Source: Euperipatoides rowelli
Lineage: Eukaryota > Onychophora > Udeonychophora > Euonychophora > Peripatopsidae
Length of the DNA: 10,485 nucleotides
NCBI GenBank assembly: GCA_003024985.2
Contig: PXIH01S0000697.1
Strand: one strand, 5' to 3'
Shown: positions 7,881 through 10,485 of the stretch, one piece after another
How positions within the stretch are numbered: position 1 is the stretch's first letter
Layout of the letters: the number at the start of each line of letters is the position of its first letter
Notes under the pieces: model-generated
Told to the model about the DNA's origin: nothing
The model's input: only the letters and a program-made list of their open reading frames with translations
Database searches by the model: none
Translations under genes and position numbers: made by a program

Positions 7881-8040
7881 AAATGCCACCCCCATATTTT
7901 TTTTTTTGGTCTTGGTATGCAAAATTATACACACAGCTTAGTGAAATAGAAAATGCAATTATACATGTGTAAACATAGATCGGCCAGCAAAATAAAGACT
8001 TCTGGTGCATACTAAAATGCAAGCTTTATTGACCTTTAGT

Positions 8041-8155
8041 TATTGAGTCTATGGTCCCTTATTTAGGATGATGGGGCCCCCTCTCTCATCACCCCTTGTT
8101 ATAATTATGTAGTTTCTTATGGAGTTTGTTCATTTATGCCCCCAAGCCCTGGGCA
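8041..8155 (+). repeat. GGGGCCCC-type repeat fragment, copy A
   Basis: After GATGGGGCCCCCTCTC and ACCCCTTGTT, this copy has ATAATTATGTAGTTTCTTAT, then GGAGTTTGTTCATTT and TGCCCCCAAGCCCTGGG. Copy B at 8641-8755 contains the same series with scattered substitutions, so both are decayed members of one family. The GC-rich blocks (TGCCCCCAAGCCCTGGGCAC) contrast with AT-rich flanks. The style recalls the ends of invertebrate repeats with GGGGCAAATGCCCCGGGCCCC-like blocks; I cannot name the family. Confidence 0.7.
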
Positions 8156-8159
8156 CCTG

Positions 8160-9515
8160 CTTACATCATACATAGTACATACTATAATGTACAATATATA
8201 CTGTATAACATACAATATAGAGTAATAGCCTACTATATATTTTATGACTATATGCAGTAAGTTAGTAGATAATATACTGTGTTTATATAGTGTATTATAC
8301 TACATATACAGTATATATATGCTGTATATACTTCATATTTTTTTTTATTATTATTATAGTGTGATTTGGATTGTGTATTAAGCCTATCCATTCAATTAAT
8401 TTTATTCAAATATAATCTACTTTTTTTTTTCTTAGTGTTTAGGCCTCTACTATATGTATAAATTTTGCCTATACTGTATACAGTATTGGCAGGGCCCCCA
8501 AAATACGAATCAGGGCCCGGGACTGGAAATCAAGACGGAGGCCCCTTAACTCTTTTCATTACATGGACCCTTGTTTTTCAGATTTGATAAGCTTTTTTTT
8601 TTTGGTTGTATGGACTATGGATCCATTGTTTTACAAATCTATGGGGCCCCTTGTTCATGCCTATGTCCCCCCACCCCAAGCATCAAACCTACTCATAACT
8701 ATGTAGTTTCTAATGGAAGTTGTTCATTTGCTGCCCCTGCCTTTGGGACTACACCCCAATGCACCCCCCTCCTATGTGGGGGGCCTGAGTATAGGCTATC
8801 ATATTATAACATCTTCAATCTCAGGAAGTTTTAGGCCAATTTATCATCTACAATTGTTAGCAAATTATAAAATTTTTAACTTTTATTAATTGTTCTTAAT
8901 TGTATTTATTTTTTTAATTATCAAATATTAAGCTAATTACGGTACCTTTTTACTCTATTGTTTTTGATAATAATTGTGATAACTTGTTTCTTTTTAAAAG
9001 ATTTAAATATATATATTTACAAAAATATTGTTTATGTATAACCCAAAATTATATATTAGTAAATTTATATTATATAATTAGATAGATATAGGGATAGTTT
9101 TGACTCTTGTCCTTATTTTGATCATCATCCTAATTATCGTATAAAAAAAGATTACTAATAGTTTTTCATACTGTATATTTAACTCGATTCAATTTATTAC
9201 TATATGATTTTTTTTTAATACTATAACTGATATTCAACATCTCAATATTTTCAAAATGAATATATACAGTATGTTGACTAATAAAAGTTATTTAGAAAGA
9301 TTTACAGATTTTTAAAAAAAAATTGGAATATTTACTCCACAACAAAGATTATATCGTGGCGATGTTATGTAATATAAATATGTGAATGTTCAACAGAATA
9401 GTCTAATTTTTATTTTAACTTAAGATGCTTTACGAGTCAGGACATAATTAGAAAATTATACATACTTTTTCTAAATCTACACCTACAGTACAATCATACT
9501 GTATACTGTATTTTT
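8160..9515. repeat. AT-rich tract enriched in ATACTGTAT / ATACAGTAT
   Basis: The nine-base word or its complement occurs at 8198-8206, 8306-8314, 8471-8479, 8478-8486, 9168-9176, 9264-9272, 9497-9505 and 9503-9511. Two of these fuse into the perfect 16-bp palindrome ATACTGTATACAGTAT at 8471-8486. Another copy lies at 5624-5632. Around them is TATA-rich low-complexity DNA. The word is probably a genome-wide low-complexity preference of this species and not a designed site. Confidence 0.55.
8490..8790 (+). repeat. GGGGCCCC-type repeat fragment, copy B with internal duplications
   Basis: Bases 8641-8755 match copy A: ATGGGGCCCCTTGTT, then ATAACTATGTAGTTTCTAAT, GGAAGTTGTTCATTT and TGCCCCTGCCTTTGGG. 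Upstream, 8490-8580 carries GGGCCCCC, CAGGGCCCGGGACTGG and GGAGGCCCCTTAA. Related openings occur at 8563 (ATGGACCCTTGTTTTTCAGA), 8617 (ATGGATCCATTGTTTTACAA) and 8641 (ATGGGGCCCCTTGTT), a local serial duplication. The plus-strand open frame at 8571-8834 is contained in this repeat and starts at a non-ATG codon, so I do not treat it as a gene. Confidence 0.65.
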
Positions 9516-10002
9516 CTCTCTCTAAGAATTGTCTCCAACTCTTCCTAATAATATTGTTAACTGTGCTAATTTTTCATTGTTTAAAAAAAATCCCCTGATG
9601 CTTATCTTTTTAACATGTAATAAGTTTTATGTATGATTTAGAGTCTAAACAAAAAAAAATTTCTAAAGATATTTTGAATGTTTTGTATTTAGAGAAATAA
9701 AAAAAATTCCTTGTCTAGTTACATTATGTCAGAAAAGCAATCAATGCTTATGAAATAAATAAATAAACTACTACAAAAGAATGGATATGCAAACAGTCTT
9801 TTATTTTTTTTTAAATTTTTCACTTAGTAATGGCAAGTAAAGGATATAAGCAACAGTCTGTTACCATTTGATTTTGAGTACATGTTAAACAGTTGCCTAA
9901 AGTTGCCTCGCAACATAAATCAGTGCCCTCTATTTTGTTTGCAATTTTGGAATTAGTTCTAATGTAGACAGGTGCAGGCGGTCGTTACACTATCTTCTTA
10001 TA
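8835..10002. other. AT-rich non-coding spacer
   Basis: Apart from the ATACTGTAT words there is only low-complexity AT DNA, a short (AAAT)3 run near 9759-9771 and poly-T runs. I see no open frame of note, no RNA gene and no transposase remnant between the array and the right arm. Confidence 0.6.
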
Positions 10003-10242
10003 GAAATTTGGCCATCTTGGATGACATCACTTTCAGTTCCGGTTAAACCAGAAATATGAGCAGCTTAGACCGGAAGTGGGAGGAATTATGATGTCTTATG
10101 CCCGATTGCCCATATAGCCTATAGGCATAAAAACACCTTATACCTTTAAGAACCGGAAGTCGGCCATCTTGGGTTTTATGACATCACTTTTGGCCACCAT
10201 ATTGAAAAGACCCAGATTGGACCAGAAAGATCATTTTCTATC
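10003..10242 (-). repeat. right arm of the long inverted repeat
   Basis: This is the reverse-orientation counterpart of 6417-6650, diverged by substitutions and small gaps (very roughly three-quarters identical by eye). It retains better-preserved core sequence than the left arm: minus-strand CCCAAGATGGCCGACTTCCG followed by GTTCTTAAAGG. CCATCTT words at 10012 and 10164 and TGACATCA at 10022 and 10179 mark two core units. Unlike the left arm it is not followed inward by further tandem monomers. It may be the second terminus of a foldback-like element or simply an independent insertion in the opposite orientation. Confidence 0.8.
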
Positions 10243-10323
10243 TACTTGTGATTTTATATATTTAGACTTCACGTCCAATGAGTGTGTAATAAATTGTTTT
10301 ATAACTAAAATCAACTAAGTGGG

Positions 10324-10357
10324 GGGAATACCGTGGTGCAGGTAATACCGCGCATCA
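10324..10357 (+). repeat. CpG-bearing 17-bp tandem pair
   Basis: GGGAATACCGTGGTGCA at 10324-10340 is followed immediately by GGTAATACCGCGCATCA, with 12 of 17 positions alike. It is preceded by a G6 run at 10321-10326, which overlaps the first unit, and lies 80 bp outside the right arm. Several CpG dinucleotides in 34 bases stand out from the CpG-poor flanks, suggesting a recent insertion or a fragment of another repeat. The remaining flank (10358-10485) is AT-rich without visible features. Confidence 0.45.
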
Positions 10358-10485
10358 AAGTTTTTCATATTACGTGATAAAATTAATTATTATATTTATT
10401 ACTCCCTTGTTCTGGTTGCAATATCTACCAATAATTGATATAAAGAATCTTGAATTTTTTTTTATAAATGTGCCAGAGTGGAAAA

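Noticed and set aside
7762-8022. 86-codon minus-strand frame with WTPL repeats
   Set aside because: The repeating peptide is the translated 24-bp tandem repeat; one unit is a base short and the remainder is AT-derived hydrophobic residues.
8571-8834. 87-codon plus-strand cysteine- and proline-rich frame
   Set aside because: It falls inside repeat copy B, and the copy A counterpart does not keep the frame. Its first codon is not ATG.
1-10485. tRNA, rRNA, CRISPR array, bacterial operon or phage content
   Set aside because: No B-box or cloverleaf arms, no regularly spaced identical repeats with unique spacers, no Shine-Dalgarno-preceded frames, and no long coding frames were seen. The AT-rich, repeat-layered structure is that of animal nuclear DNA.

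Overview
This looks like a non-coding stretch of a nuclear metazoan genome. It is strongly AT-rich, full of poly-A/poly-T runs, and has no bacterial-style gene packing, ribosome binding sites, tRNA, rRNA or CRISPR array. Open frames are short (under 90 codons), none resembles a protein family I recognise, and several begin at non-ATG codons or lie inside repeats. I therefore annotate no protein-coding gene. The window reads as intergenic or long-intron DNA built from layered repeats. The taxon below Metazoa cannot be fixed from the sequence; the repeat styles suggest an invertebrate, but that is an impression.

Layout. Bases 50-144 hold a CGATTAATCG-rich block that looks like the end of a hAT-type DNA transposon. 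Bases 145-1680 are anonymous. A diverged direct repeat lies at 1701-1745 and 1821-1863. Bases 1871-3415 are AT-rich, with a less AT-rich island at 2840-3130. A foldback cluster sits at 3416-3539, and a lone copy of the window's main repeat at 3722-3762. Bases 3763-5340 are anonymous, followed by a three-unit tandem repeat at 5345-5463 and a hairpin at 5783-5823. On the minus strand, 6100-6114 has the layout of a 15-nt microexon.

The centrepiece is 6417-7480, a degenerate tandem array whose core is CCAAGATGGCYGACTTCCGGT, in monomers of about 135-150 bp with a local 56-bp sub-period. A diverged inverted copy of its first 230 bp lies at 10003-10242, so a segment of about 3.8 kb is bracketed by inverted arms. 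The core overlays a YY1-like site (AAGATGG) and an ETS-like site (ACTTCCGGT), and it is interspersed with TGATGTCA (CRE-like) and one perfect DR1 nuclear-receptor site. Between the arms lie a polyadenylation-like 3' end (7678-7707), a 24-bp tandem repeat (7805-7880), a family of GGGGCCCC-containing repeat fragments (8041-8155, 8490-8790), and an AT-rich tract rich in ATACTGTAT/ATACAGTAT.

No genes act together here. The points worth following are the regulatory-looking repeat array, the inverted-arm architecture, and the candidate minus-strand microexon, which would imply that the window lies inside a host gene's intron.
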